In this document: positions 25,020-32,578 of the stretch, in pieces
Position numbering within the stretch: the stretch's first letter is position 1
Layout: each line of letters begins with the position of its first letter
Assembly: GCA_023228425.1 (NCBI GenBank)
Contig: JALOBE010000003.1
Span: 1-64,000 of the forward strand
Direction of reading: 5' to 3'
From: Syntrophales bacterium
GTDB lineage: Bacteria > Desulfobacterota > Syntrophia > Syntrophales > UBA2210
Length of the DNA stretch: 64,000 nucleotides
The notes under the pieces: model-generated
Databases searched by the model: none
Seen by the model: only the letters and a program-made list of their open reading frames with translations
Told to the model about the DNA's origin: nothing
Position numbers and translations under genes: made by a program

Positions 25020-26104
25020 GGGACGATCCCTCCCTCCCCTGCCGGATATGACCCGAGTACTTTCAGGAACGTACTTTCCCTGCCGAGTTCATCCAGGCAG
25101 ACGGTGACCTGCTGCTGTGCGACATGACCGAGAAAATCCACGAAAAAGAGGTATTCCCAGGTACGCTCCCTGACGGGATGTGACACGATCCGTGTCAGAT
25201 TGATTCCTTTTGAGGCAAAAGGCTCAAGCGACCGAAGGAGTGAACCCGGCTCATGACGGACGGTGAAAATGAGGGATGTCTTGTCGCGACCCGTACGTTG
25301 TGCCGGCGTGGTTCCCAGGATGATGAACCGGGTTATGTTCGCCCGGTGATCCTCGATGGCCGACGCGAGAACGGTCAAACCATAGAGGTCCGCGGCCTCA
25401 CGGGAGGCGATAGCGGCCCCTGAGGGATCACGAAGAACCTTTCGTGCCGCCAGGGCGGTGCTCTCCTCTTCTCGCAGAGAGCATGACGGCATATGGTGCC
25501 TGATCCAGTTCCGGCACTGGGCCAGGGCCTGGGGGTGGGAGTAAATGGTCGTCACCTCCTCCGGTCGCGACGCCTTGGAGAGAAGACAGTGGCTCACGGG
25601 GAGGTATGTGTCTCCCACAATGTGCAGGGGCGTCGTAATGAGCCTGTCCAGCGTCATCTTCACGGAGCCCTCCAGAGAATTTTCCAGGGGGACCACGCCG
25701 CAGTCCGCCCTGCCCCGTTCGACCTCTTCGAAAACATCACAGACCGTTGCCTTCGGCTTCATGGCAGCGCTCGACCCGAAATGCCGCCGGGCGGCCTGGT
25801 GCGTGAAGGATGCCTCGGGACCCAGGCAGGCCACGGAAAACTCCTTTTGCAGATTCCTGGAGGCGGACACGATCTCTCCGAAGATAGCCTTCAGGGCCTC
25901 CGGGGGAAGAGGTCCCTTGCCGGCCTGCTCCACATGGGCGTATATGAGGCTCTCGCGGGCGGGGTCGTAAACGTCCATGCCCCGCGACCGCTTGTATTCG
26001 CCTATACCGGCGGCAAGGCGAGCCCGCTCGTTCAGAAGTCTGATGAGCTGACGGTCGGTTTCAAGAAGCCGCGACCGGAGGCTGTCCAGGTCTTTTTTTT
26101 TCAT
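25016..26104 (-). CDS. pheA: Bifunctional chorismate mutase/prephenate dehydratase
   Basis: 362 residues in three parts: AroQ chorismate mutase (about 1-90, SRLLETDRQLIRLLNERARL), prephenate dehydratase (about 92-270, CLGPEASFTHQAA ... and ITRFIILG, whose Thr-Arg-Phe is catalytic), and an ACT regulatory domain (about 282-350, GSLLRSLEPFASKGINLTRI). It makes phenylpyruvate from chorismate; the ACT domain normally binds phenylalanine for feedback. Overlaps neighbours by 4 nt each. Confidence 0.96.
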   Translation of the reverse strand: MKKKDLDSLRSRLLETDRQLIRLLNERARLAAGIGEYKRSRGMDVYDPARESLIYAHVEQAGKGPLPPEALKAIFGEIVSASRNLQKEFSVACLGPEASFTHQAARRHFGSSAAMKPKATVCDVFEEVERGRADCGVVPLENSLEGSVKMTLDRLITTPLHIVGDTYLPVSHCLLSKASRPEEVTTIYSHPQALAQCRNWIRHHMPSCSLREEESTALAARKVLRDPSGAAIASREAADLYGLTVLASAIEDHRANITRFIILGTTPAQRTGRDKTSLIFTVRHEPGSLLRSLEPFASKGINLTRIVSHPVRERTWEYLFFVDFLGHVAQQQVTVCLDELGRESTFLKVLGSYPAGEGGIVP

Positions 26105-27195
26105 GCCTTCAGTTCTCCCAGGGCGTCTTCGATCAACCGGTCATCGACGGACCCGTTGATGAAGGGAACGCCGATCCTCGTGATCAGGACAAAGAGGAGC
26201 CTGTCTCCCTCCCGCTTCTTGTCGGCGCCGATCTTATTCACGATGTCCTTCGTGTCCATCGATGAGGGAACGGTCCGGTCAAGACCGAGGGAATCCAGGA
26301 GCCTGTCTATCCTCTCCCGGTCCGACCGGGCAAGGTGTCCTTTTTGTTCCGCGATTCGAGCTTCCACGGCCATACCGATGGAAACAGCCTGTCCGTGAGA
26401 CAGGGCGAAACCGGAAAGGCCTTCCAGGGCATGGCCGATGGTGTGGCCGAAGTTGAGGATTCGCCGGATCCCCCGGTCATGTTCATCGATCTCAACGATT
26501 CCTTTTTTTATTGTACAGCATTGTGGAACTATTGTCTGCAGCACCTCCGGTTCCCGGGCCCGGATGGCGGAGGCATGTGTCTCCAGGTATTCGAAGAGCT
26601 CGAGATCATCGATAATACCGTACTTGACCACTTCCGCGAGCCCGTTCCTGTATTCCTCCCCGGGCAGCGTGTCCAGGAAGGCGAGATCTATGATCACCTG
26701 CCTGGGCTGGTAAAAGGATCCCAGCAGGTTCTTGCCTCCGACAAAATCGACACCGGTCTTACCGCCGATGCTGCTGTCCACCTGTCCGATGAGTGTCGTG
26801 GGAACTTGTATAAGGGGCACCGATCGCATGTAGATGGAGGCTGTGAAGCCGGCAAGGTCACCGGTAACACCGCCGCCCAGAGCCACCAGCGCGGTTGCCC
26901 TGTCGGCCCGGCGTTCGAGTAGTTGAGTCGCTATGGACAGAACCGTCTCCATGGTCTTTGACGCTTCCCCGGCGGGGAAGGACAGCAGTTCCGCCGGCAT
27001 GCCCGAACGCGTCAGAAGGTTCACGAAGCGATCCCCGTGGAGGGCCGCCACCTGTGAGTCCGCGATCACGATCATCCTTCCGACACTGTCCATTCTCGCA
27101 ATCTCCAGGCATGCCCGCTCGAGTATATCCCTTCCGATGAGTAGGTCGTAGGAGTCGTCATGACTCCGGGCAAGGGATACTTTGATTCGTTTCAT
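26101..27195 (-). CDS. aroB: 3-dehydroquinate synthase
   Basis: 364 residues. NAD-binding ALGGGVTGDLAGFTAS, then VPTTLIGQVDSSIGGKTGVD, and metal ligands in NGLAEVVKYG, NFGHTIGHALE and LSHGQAVSIG. It cyclises DAHP to 3-dehydroquinate. ATG overlaps the aroF stop (4 nt) and its stop overlaps pheA. Confidence 0.97.
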   Translation of the reverse strand: MKRIKVSLARSHDDSYDLLIGRDILERACLEIARMDSVGRMIVIADSQVAALHGDRFVNLLTRSGMPAELLSFPAGEASKTMETVLSIATQLLERRADRATALVALGGGVTGDLAGFTASIYMRSVPLIQVPTTLIGQVDSSIGGKTGVDFVGGKNLLGSFYQPRQVIIDLAFLDTLPGEEYRNGLAEVVKYGIIDDLELFEYLETHASAIRAREPEVLQTIVPQCCTIKKGIVEIDEHDRGIRRILNFGHTIGHALEGLSGFALSHGQAVSIGMAVEARIAEQKGHLARSDRERIDRLLDSLGLDRTVPSSMDTKDIVNKIGADKKREGDRLLFVLITRIGVPFINGSVDDRLIEDALGELKA

Positions 27196-28220
27196 TTCGG
27201 CACCCCGGAGGCGGACCGGATAAGTTCTTCGAGCCGCCGTATCTCATCCATGAACGCGTAGAACCGCTCCGGCTTGAGTGACTGCATACCGTCGGAAACG
27301 GCCTGTTCCGGCCGGGGATGCAGCTCCACCATGACACCGTCGGCCCCCACGGCCAGGGCCCCCCTGGACAGGGGCAGCACGTATTTCCAGGTTCCTGCCG
27401 CGTGGCTCGGATCGACGATGACGGGAAGATGGGTCAGCTCTTTCAGGACGGGAACGGCGCTGATGTCGAGCGTGTTCCGCGTGGCCGTTTCGAAGGTCCT
27501 GATTCCCCGCTCACAGAGAATGACTCCCCTGTTTCCAGCGGAAAGTATATATTCCGCCGACATGAGCAGCTCCTCAATGGTTGTCATCATTCCCCGTTTG
27601 AGGAACACGGGCTTCCTGCTCCGGCCCACTTTTTTGAGCAAGGCGAAGTTCTGGACATTACGGGCCCCGATCTGGATGATATCGGTATATTCTTCCACGA
27701 TATCCACGTCCACGGGGTTCACCAGTTCGGTGATGACAGGCATGCCCACTGAATCACCGGCCTTCCTCAGAAGCTTCAGCCCCTCTTCCTCCATCCCCTG
27801 GAAACTGTAGGGCGAGGTACGGGGCTTGTAGGCACCACCCCGGAGTATGTTCGCACCTGCTTTCTTCACTATGTAGGCGCTTTCCATGATCTGCTCTTCG
27901 CTTTCGATAGAACAGGGACCGGCCATGACGATGAAGGACGGCCCGCCAATTTCAATGTCCCCCACGCGTACCATTGTATTGCCTTCACTAAACTCCCGGC
28001 CGGCCAGCTTGTAGGGCTTGAGAATGGGGATGGCCCGTTCAACTCCCGACAACTGTTCGATGATCGTGAGATGCTCCGGTATCCGGCGGTCACCCACGGC
28101 GCCGATAATGGTCCGTTCGACGCCCCGGGATGGATGGGCACGGTAACCCGCTGACTCGATCCATCCGATGGTATTGGATATCTGTTCCTCCGTGGCGGTT
28201 TTCTTCATGATGACAATCAC
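27192..28220 (-). CDS. aroF: 3-deoxy-7-phosphoheptulonate (DAHP) synthase
   Basis: 342 residues of the Thermotoga-type class I beta group. N-terminal regulatory ferredoxin/ACT-like domain (1-90, starting MIVIMKKTATEEQ) and a barrel with AGPCSIESEEQIMES, LRGGAYKPRTSPYSFQG, IIQIGARNVQNF and IVDPSHAAGTW; metal and PEP residues lie in these. In T. maritima the extra domain mediates Tyr/Phe feedback. The GTG start at 28220 matches homologues (MIVV/MIVI) and follows GGGAGGAGCAGGAA. First structural gene of the operon, 21 nt after an attenuator. Confidence 0.96.
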   Translation of the reverse strand: MIVIMKKTATEEQISNTIGWIESAGYRAHPSRGVERTIIGAVGDRRIPEHLTIIEQLSGVERAIPILKPYKLAGREFSEGNTMVRVGDIEIGGPSFIVMAGPCSIESEEQIMESAYIVKKAGANILRGGAYKPRTSPYSFQGMEEEGLKLLRKAGDSVGMPVITELVNPVDVDIVEEYTDIIQIGARNVQNFALLKKVGRSRKPVFLKRGMMTTIEELLMSAEYILSAGNRGVILCERGIRTFETATRNTLDISAVPVLKELTHLPVIVDPSHAAGTWKYVLPLSRGALAVGADGVMVELHPRPEQAVSDGMQSLKPERFYAFMDEIRRLEELIRSASGVPK

Positions 28221-28240
28221 TTCCTGCTCCTCCCGATATG

Positions 28241-28288
28241 AAATAAAAAAGGGCCCCGGCAGCGACCTTCGCTTCGACGCCAGAGCCC
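28241..28288 (-). terminator. Attenuator terminator before aroF
   Basis: On the minus strand GGGCTCTGGC (28288-28279) pairs with GCCGGGGCCC (28260-28251), ten pairs including two G-U, with an inner AGCGA/TCGCT stem, followed at once by TTTTTTATTT. A textbook intrinsic terminator located between a Phe/Tyr-rich leader peptide and the DAHP synthase gene. Confidence 0.88.
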
Positions 28289-28298
28289 TGAAAACACA

Positions 28299-28337
28299 AC
28301 GGCCATGGCGCGATCAGTCCGATCCTGCCATGGCCGT
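28299..28337 (-). promoter_or_regulatory. Upstream hairpin of the aro attenuator
   Basis: ACGGCCATGGC and GCCATGGCCGT (28337-28327 with 28309-28299) form an 11-bp stem with a 17-nt loop, between the leader-peptide stop and the terminator. Probably the pause/protector hairpin of the attenuator; which segments form the alternative antiterminator is not resolved by eye. Confidence 0.65.
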
Positions 28338-28359
28338 GTTTCTTATGTAGTGGAGTGTG

Positions 28360-28452
28360 TCACTTCCTCCCGACGGCGGGGCAGACCGGTGTACCGTAAT
28401 AAAAATACCCGTAGGAGCTGAAAAATATGCCTGCCCGGTCGTACATTTCCAT
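28360..28452 (-). CDS. Phe/Tyr-rich leader peptide of the aromatic amino-acid operon
   Basis: A 30-codon frame begins at ATG 28452 after GAGGATTTTCACT and stops at TGA 28360. The peptide has the stretch FFSSYGYFYY at residues 10-19: seven of ten residues are Phe or Tyr, eight of thirty overall, with no Trp. The frame is followed by an 11-bp hairpin and an intrinsic terminator before aroF. This is the architecture of ribosome-stalling attenuation as in E. coli pheL: scarce charged tRNA-Phe or tRNA-Tyr stalls the ribosome and permits readthrough. TTGACA at 28510-28505 may be the promoter -35, but no good -10 follows at standard spacing. Confidence 0.85.
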   Translation of the reverse strand: MEMYDRAGIFFSSYGYFYYGTPVCPAVGRK

Positions 28453-28610
28453 AGTGAAAATCCTCATCAATATAAAGACGGAGTCAACCACAAAAGAAAA
28501 GGCTTGTCAAGAACTTTTGGGAAACGTCCGGGTCCGCATATTTCTCCCTGACACTCACGCTTGGCTGCCGAATATGGCGGTGTTTGTCTGTTTCATTCAA
28601 AAAGAAAATG

Positions 28611-28628
28611 ACAGCCGGCGCCGGCTGT
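28611..28628. promoter_or_regulatory. Perfect 18-bp palindrome
   Basis: ACAGCCGGCGCCGGCTGT is fully self-complementary and lies about 80 bp upstream of the dehydratase operon, in the 258-bp divergent region shared with the aro leader. It could be an operator for a dimeric regulator or a small hairpin at the start of the transcript. Nothing else is recognised in this interval. Confidence 0.4.
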
Positions 28629-28710
28629 GGTATCTGACAGGATATTCCGCTAGTCCCGGCTCGGCGATGAAGCCCCCGGCACCGGAAGCATCACTCTACC
28701 AGGAGCATCC

Positions 28711-29832
28711 ATGAGCGTCCTCGATCGCTTTGCTCACGCCGCCGAACATCCCGGAAAGCTTGCTCTCGCCCTGAAAGCCCGGGGTATCCCGATTCTGGGC
28801 TATCCCTGCTCCTACACCCCGGAGGAGATTATTCACGCCGCCGGCGTCCATCCCTTCCGTCTCGGTGGTGCCGACAGCCCCTTTCTCCGGGCCGACGGGC
28901 ATCTCCAGGCCTACTGTTGCTCCTTTGCAAGGGGTATCCTTGAGCAGGCACTCGGGGGTGATCTCGCCTTTCTTGACGGGGCCCTGTTCCCCCACACCTG
29001 CGACACCATGCAGCGCCTCTCGGACATCTGGAGGATGAACACGGACTTTCACTTCTTTGCCGACGTGGTACTCCCCCTGAAGTTTGACGGAACAAGCGCC
29101 CGGGACTATCTCGAAGACGTTTTGAGGCGATTCAGGGCGGACCTCGAAGCCTGGACGGGGCGGGAGATTTCCGGGGACTCCCTGCGCCGGTCTATCGATA
29201 CCTTCAACGCCATCAGGAAACACCTGGAAGATATCTATCGGCTTCGGTCGGAGAATCCCGCTGTCGTTGCGGGAAACCGGTTGTCGGCCATCGTCAGAGG
29301 CTCCATGGTCATGGAAAGAAATGAACTGCCCCGCCTGTTGTCGGAGCTTGCAGGGGAAATCGCGGACGGCCGTCATCATGCGCCGGATATCGAGGACAAT
29401 ACGCGGCTGATCCTGTCGGGAAGTCTCTGTGATCATTCCGGTTTTTATTCCATACTCGAGGAATCGGGCGGCGTTGCCGTAGGAGACGATCTCTGTACGG
29501 GATCCCGATATTTCGGGGGAACCGTCGATACCTCGGGTGATCCCCTGGCCGCGATAGCCCGCCGCTATGCCGAACGGACCGTCTGCCCTGCAAAGCACCG
29601 CTCAACGGATGACCGGGCGGAGAGTCTCCTGAAGACGGTCCGGGACAACAACGCCCGGGGCGTCGTTTTTTTCCTGCTCAAGTTCTGCGACCCCCACGGC
29701 TTTGACTATCCCTGGCTCAAGAATTGTCTCGAAGAGCGCGGGATCCCCGCCATCCTCATAGAGGTGGAGGATCGGCTCCCGCCGGAAGGCCAGTTGAGAA
29801 CCCGCCTGGAAACTTTTGTACAGATGATCTGA
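28711..29832 (+). CDS. 2-hydroxyacyl-CoA dehydratase / benzoyl-CoA reductase-type subunit (HgdB-like)
   Basis: 373 residues of the HgdB/FldBC/BcrBC superfamily. Cysteines in GYPCSYTPEEI, AYCCSFARGIL, PHTCDTMQRL, GDDLCTGSRYF and LLKFCDPHG are typical cluster and structural positions; the C-terminus IPAILIEVEDRLPPEGQLRT is the family's closing pattern. These subunits carry [4Fe-4S] clusters and, energised by the ATP-driven activator, dehydrate 2-hydroxyacyl-CoA by ketyl-radical chemistry or reduce aromatic rings. Next gene is the partner subunit, 25 nt on. Substrate unknown. Confidence 0.87.
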   Translation: MSVLDRFAHAAEHPGKLALALKARGIPILGYPCSYTPEEIIHAAGVHPFRLGGADSPFLRADGHLQAYCCSFARGILEQALGGDLAFLDGALFPHTCDTMQRLSDIWRMNTDFHFFADVVLPLKFDGTSARDYLEDVLRRFRADLEAWTGREISGDSLRRSIDTFNAIRKHLEDIYRLRSENPAVVAGNRLSAIVRGSMVMERNELPRLLSELAGEIADGRHHAPDIEDNTRLILSGSLCDHSGFYSILEESGGVAVGDDLCTGSRYFGGTVDTSGDPLAAIARRYAERTVCPAKHRSTDDRAESLLKTVRDNNARGVVFFLLKFCDPHGFDYPWLKNCLEERGIPAILIEVEDRLPPEGQLRTRLETFVQMI

Positions 29833-29857
29833 AACGGAACAAGGGAATCCTGAACGC

Positions 29858-31099
29858 ATGACACCACCTGTCGAATCGCCGGAGAAAAAAGCTCCTCCCA
29901 TCGCCATGAACAGCAGGATGAAGGAGATCATGACCCACTATTACATCGACGCCAAGACCGCCGGCGAGAGGGGAGTGCCGGTGGCCTGGATCACCAGCGG
30001 AGGACCGGTGGAACCCCTCATCGCCATGGACATCATACCCGTTTACCCCGAGAATCACGGTGCCATGATCGGCGCTTCAAAAATGGGCGCCGACCTCTGC
30101 GAACGGGCCGAAGCCATGGGCTACAGCGGCGATCTCTGCTCCTACGCCAGATCCGACATCGCCTGCGCAACCATTAACGGAGGCCCCATTGGAGGACTCC
30201 CCCGGCCGGACATGCTCATCGCCTGCAACAACATCTGCGGAACCGTCGTGAAGTGGTACGAAACCCTGTCCCGCTATTTCGACGTCCCCCTGTTCATATT
30301 CGACACACCCATATGCCACACCGACTACCATGAGGAGTCAAAACGATACGTCACGCGGCAGGTGTCGGAATATATCGAGTTTCTGGAGCGGGCTTCCGGA
30401 CGGAAACTCGATCGCGATACCATGACGGAGGTGGGCGGACGTTCGCTGGAAGCGCAACGCCTCTGGCAGAGCGTACTGGACACGGCCGCGGCACGGCCCT
30501 CTCCCATGACGGCCTTTGACGGTTTTTACCACCTGGCCCTTATCGTGACCCTGCGGGGAACCCAGGTGGCCGTTGACTACTACCGTGACCTGCTCGCCGA
30601 AATGAAGAACCGCGTAGCGGAAGGAATCGGGGCTGTTCCCAATGAGCGGTACCGGCTCATGTGGGACAATCTTCCCATCTGGTACCGCCTGAAATGGCTT
30701 TCGAAGAAATTTGCCGCCCATGACGCGGCGCTGGTGGCCGACACCTACACCACGGCCTGGTGCCGCTCGGTCCGGTTCATAGACGAACAGGATTTCCTGG
30801 GCTCCATAGCCGAAGGATATACCAGGATATATCTGAATCTCGGCGTCGACCGGATGGCGGACGCCGTCGTCGAGATGGCGGAAAAATACTCCGTCCACGG
30901 ACTGGTCATGCACTCGAACAGAAGCTGCAAGCCCTATTCCTTCGGCCAGTATGACATCGAGAGGACGGTCCGGGACCGCTTGGGCATTCCCTGCCTTCTT
31001 ATCGAATCGCACATGGTGGACGAACGGAGTTTTTCGGAAGCCCAGACGGAAACCAGGATAGACGCGTTTATGGAAGTTGTCAGACAGCAGTATGGTTGA
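29858..31099 (+). CDS. 2-hydroxyacyl-CoA dehydratase / benzoyl-CoA reductase-type subunit, second
   Basis: 413 residues. Motifs: VAWITSGGPVEPLIAMDIIP near the N-terminus, GDLCSYARSDIA, IACNNICGTVVKWYE and the C-terminal MHSNRSCKPYSFGQYDIE, then IPCLLIESHMVDER. These cysteines are where family members bind a [4Fe-4S] cluster. Together with the previous gene it forms the heterodimer. A family-B element directly follows the stop codon. Both dehydratase (2-hydroxyglutaryl-, phenyllactyl-, lactyl-CoA) and ring-reductase roles are possible; one activator of HgdC size favours a dehydratase. Confidence 0.87.
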   Translation: MTPPVESPEKKAPPIAMNSRMKEIMTHYYIDAKTAGERGVPVAWITSGGPVEPLIAMDIIPVYPENHGAMIGASKMGADLCERAEAMGYSGDLCSYARSDIACATINGGPIGGLPRPDMLIACNNICGTVVKWYETLSRYFDVPLFIFDTPICHTDYHEESKRYVTRQVSEYIEFLERASGRKLDRDTMTEVGGRSLEAQRLWQSVLDTAAARPSPMTAFDGFYHLALIVTLRGTQVAVDYYRDLLAEMKNRVAEGIGAVPNERYRLMWDNLPIWYRLKWLSKKFAAHDAALVADTYTTAWCRSVRFIDEQDFLGSIAEGYTRIYLNLGVDRMADAVVEMAEKYSVHGLVMHSNRSCKPYSFGQYDIERTVRDRLGIPCLLIESHMVDERSFSEAQTETRIDAFMEVVRQQYG

Positions 31100-31291
31100 T
31101 GAACTCGTAAAACGTCCGAAAAACATCTGATAGAGGACGGCTTTGTAAAAAGCTCCTTGAGGCACGGCGCACGCATCCTTAAGGAATGAGGCGTGCTGTG
31201 AGGTACGCCTCAGTGACGGAGGCCGGAGCGCAATCGAGCATCCGGCTCTCGTACCGGAGGCATGCCTCCGGTACCATTTCACGAAGCCGTC
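31100..31291 (+). repeat. Family-B MITE-like element, copy 4, with 8-bp flanking repeats
   Basis: Begins TGAACTCGTAAAACGTCC and ends TTTCACGAAGCCGTC. ATGGTTGA occurs on both sides (31092-31099 and 31292-31299), as expected for a target-site duplication; the left copy holds the last codons and stop of the dehydratase gene. Interior carries AAGCTCCTTGAGGCACGG, a GGTACCGGAGGCATGCCTCC palindrome-like segment (reverse orientation reads the same) and GAGCGCAATCGAGCATCCGG. Confidence 0.83.
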
Positions 31292-31314
31292 ATGGTTGAA
31301 GGAGAGAGGCGACT

Positions 31315-32097
31315 GTGACCATCTGCGCGGCGGGAATCGACGTTGGATCCATTACCACCAAGGCGGCCGTCATCAGCACGGAGGGTCTCCTGGGAACGGC
31401 GATTGTTTTTACGGGATACAACACCGCCGACGCCGCTCAACGGGTCTTCGACAGGGTGCTTCTGGATTGTTCCCTCGTCCCGTCGGATATCGCGGCCGTC
31501 GTCTCCACGGGCTACGGCCGCAACAGCGTTTCCTTCACCGGGAAGGCAATAACGGAGATCATCTGCCACGGTACCGGCGCACATTATCTCAATCCGGCCA
31601 TCCGTTCCGTCGTCGATGTGGGAGGACAGGACAGTAAGGCGCTGATTCTCAACGGAGAAGGACGCACCACGGACTTTGCCATGAATGACAAGTGCGCCGC
31701 CGGTACGGGCCGTTTCCTGGAGGTCATGGCCCGGGCACTGGAGGTCGATCTGGACGATTTCGGACTGCTTTCACTCCAGTCGGCGGAGCCTTCCCGTATC
31801 AGCAGCATCTGCACCGTGTTCGCCGAATCTGAAGTTATATCGCTTATCTCCGGGGGCGAAAAAAGGGAGGACATCATCGCCGGCATCCATGAATCCGCGG
31901 CGGCCCGGGTGGCGGCCCTGGCCCATCGTGTGGGCGTCCGCCCGCCTCTCATGATGACCGGGGGGGTCGCGCGGAATGCGGGAATCGTGGCGGCCCTGGA
32001 GCGAAAACTGGACATGGCCGTGGAGGTTTCTCCCCGGGCCCAGCTGGCGGGCGCCATCGGAGCGGCGGTGCTTGCCCTGAAGAACGTGATGGAATAA
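31315..32097 (+). CDS. 2-hydroxyacyl-CoA dehydratase activator (HgdC-like ASKHA ATPase)
   Basis: 260 residues, same length as HgdC. ATPase motifs AAGIDVGSITTKAAVI at the start, STGYGRNSV, VVDVGGQDSKAL, and the cluster cysteines in NDKCAAGTGRFLE and ISSICTVFAESEVISL, which in the homodimer share one [4Fe-4S]. MTGGVARNAG closes the fold. It passes electrons to the dehydratase at the cost of ATP. GTG at 31315 follows GGAGAGAGGCGACT. A MITE-like element separates it from its partner genes, but strand and order suggest a single unit. Confidence 0.93.
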   Translation: MTICAAGIDVGSITTKAAVISTEGLLGTAIVFTGYNTADAAQRVFDRVLLDCSLVPSDIAAVVSTGYGRNSVSFTGKAITEIICHGTGAHYLNPAIRSVVDVGGQDSKALILNGEGRTTDFAMNDKCAAGTGRFLEVMARALEVDLDDFGLLSLQSAEPSRISSICTVFAESEVISLISGGEKREDIIAGIHESAAARVAALAHRVGVRPPLMMTGGVARNAGIVAALERKLDMAVEVSPRAQLAGAIGAAVLALKNVME

Positions 32098-32164
32098 CGG
32101 CACCCCGGACGGGCGAACCGGGGCATGCGGACGTTCCTTCGCCACACACTACAACGCTACAACC

Positions 32165-32578
32165 CTTGCAACACCATCGATCGTGCCCTTTCGACCGCTC
32201 TCCGCCTCACCTCGACGGCCACTCTCCGTTATTTCAACCGCTTCCCACCGTCATTTCGACCGTCCCTCGCCGTCGGTCAGACCGCCCAGTACCGTTAGTC
32301 CAAACGCCCCTTGCCGTCGGTCAGACCGTCCATTGCCGCGTTAGTCCGACCGCCCATTACCGTCATTTCGACCGAAGGGAGAAATCTTTCACAGTAACGT
32401 CGGAAAAGAAAGATTTCTCGTCGCTTCGCTCCTCGAAATGACGGAATATAAACGCTCATCGAAATAACAGGATATAAACGCTCATCGAAATGACGGGTTT
32501 TAAGCTCTCCCCACGATGACGGGACTTGAACGCTCATCGAAATGACAGGGCATTGAATAGTCTTCGGAATGACGGAAC
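32165..32578. repeat. Family-A repeat, largest array
   Basis: Left arm: about seven degenerate 20-22 bp units of the CGTCATTTCGACCGTCC type (CCGTCGGTCAGACCGCCC etc.). Core at about 32360-32445: GTCATTTCGACCGAAGGGAG, then AAATCTTTCACAG, AAGAAAGATTTCTCGTCGCT and TCGCTCCTCGAAATGACGG. Right arm: four units of about 27 bp (ATATAAACGCTCATCGAAAT and GACGG). Fills the whole gap between the activator and epmA. Non-coding. Confidence 0.85.

Noticed and set aside
32165..32578. CRISPR-like look of the family-A array
   Set aside because: Unit length and spacing vary, units are degenerate, and no cas genes or leader are nearby; the core is palindromic.
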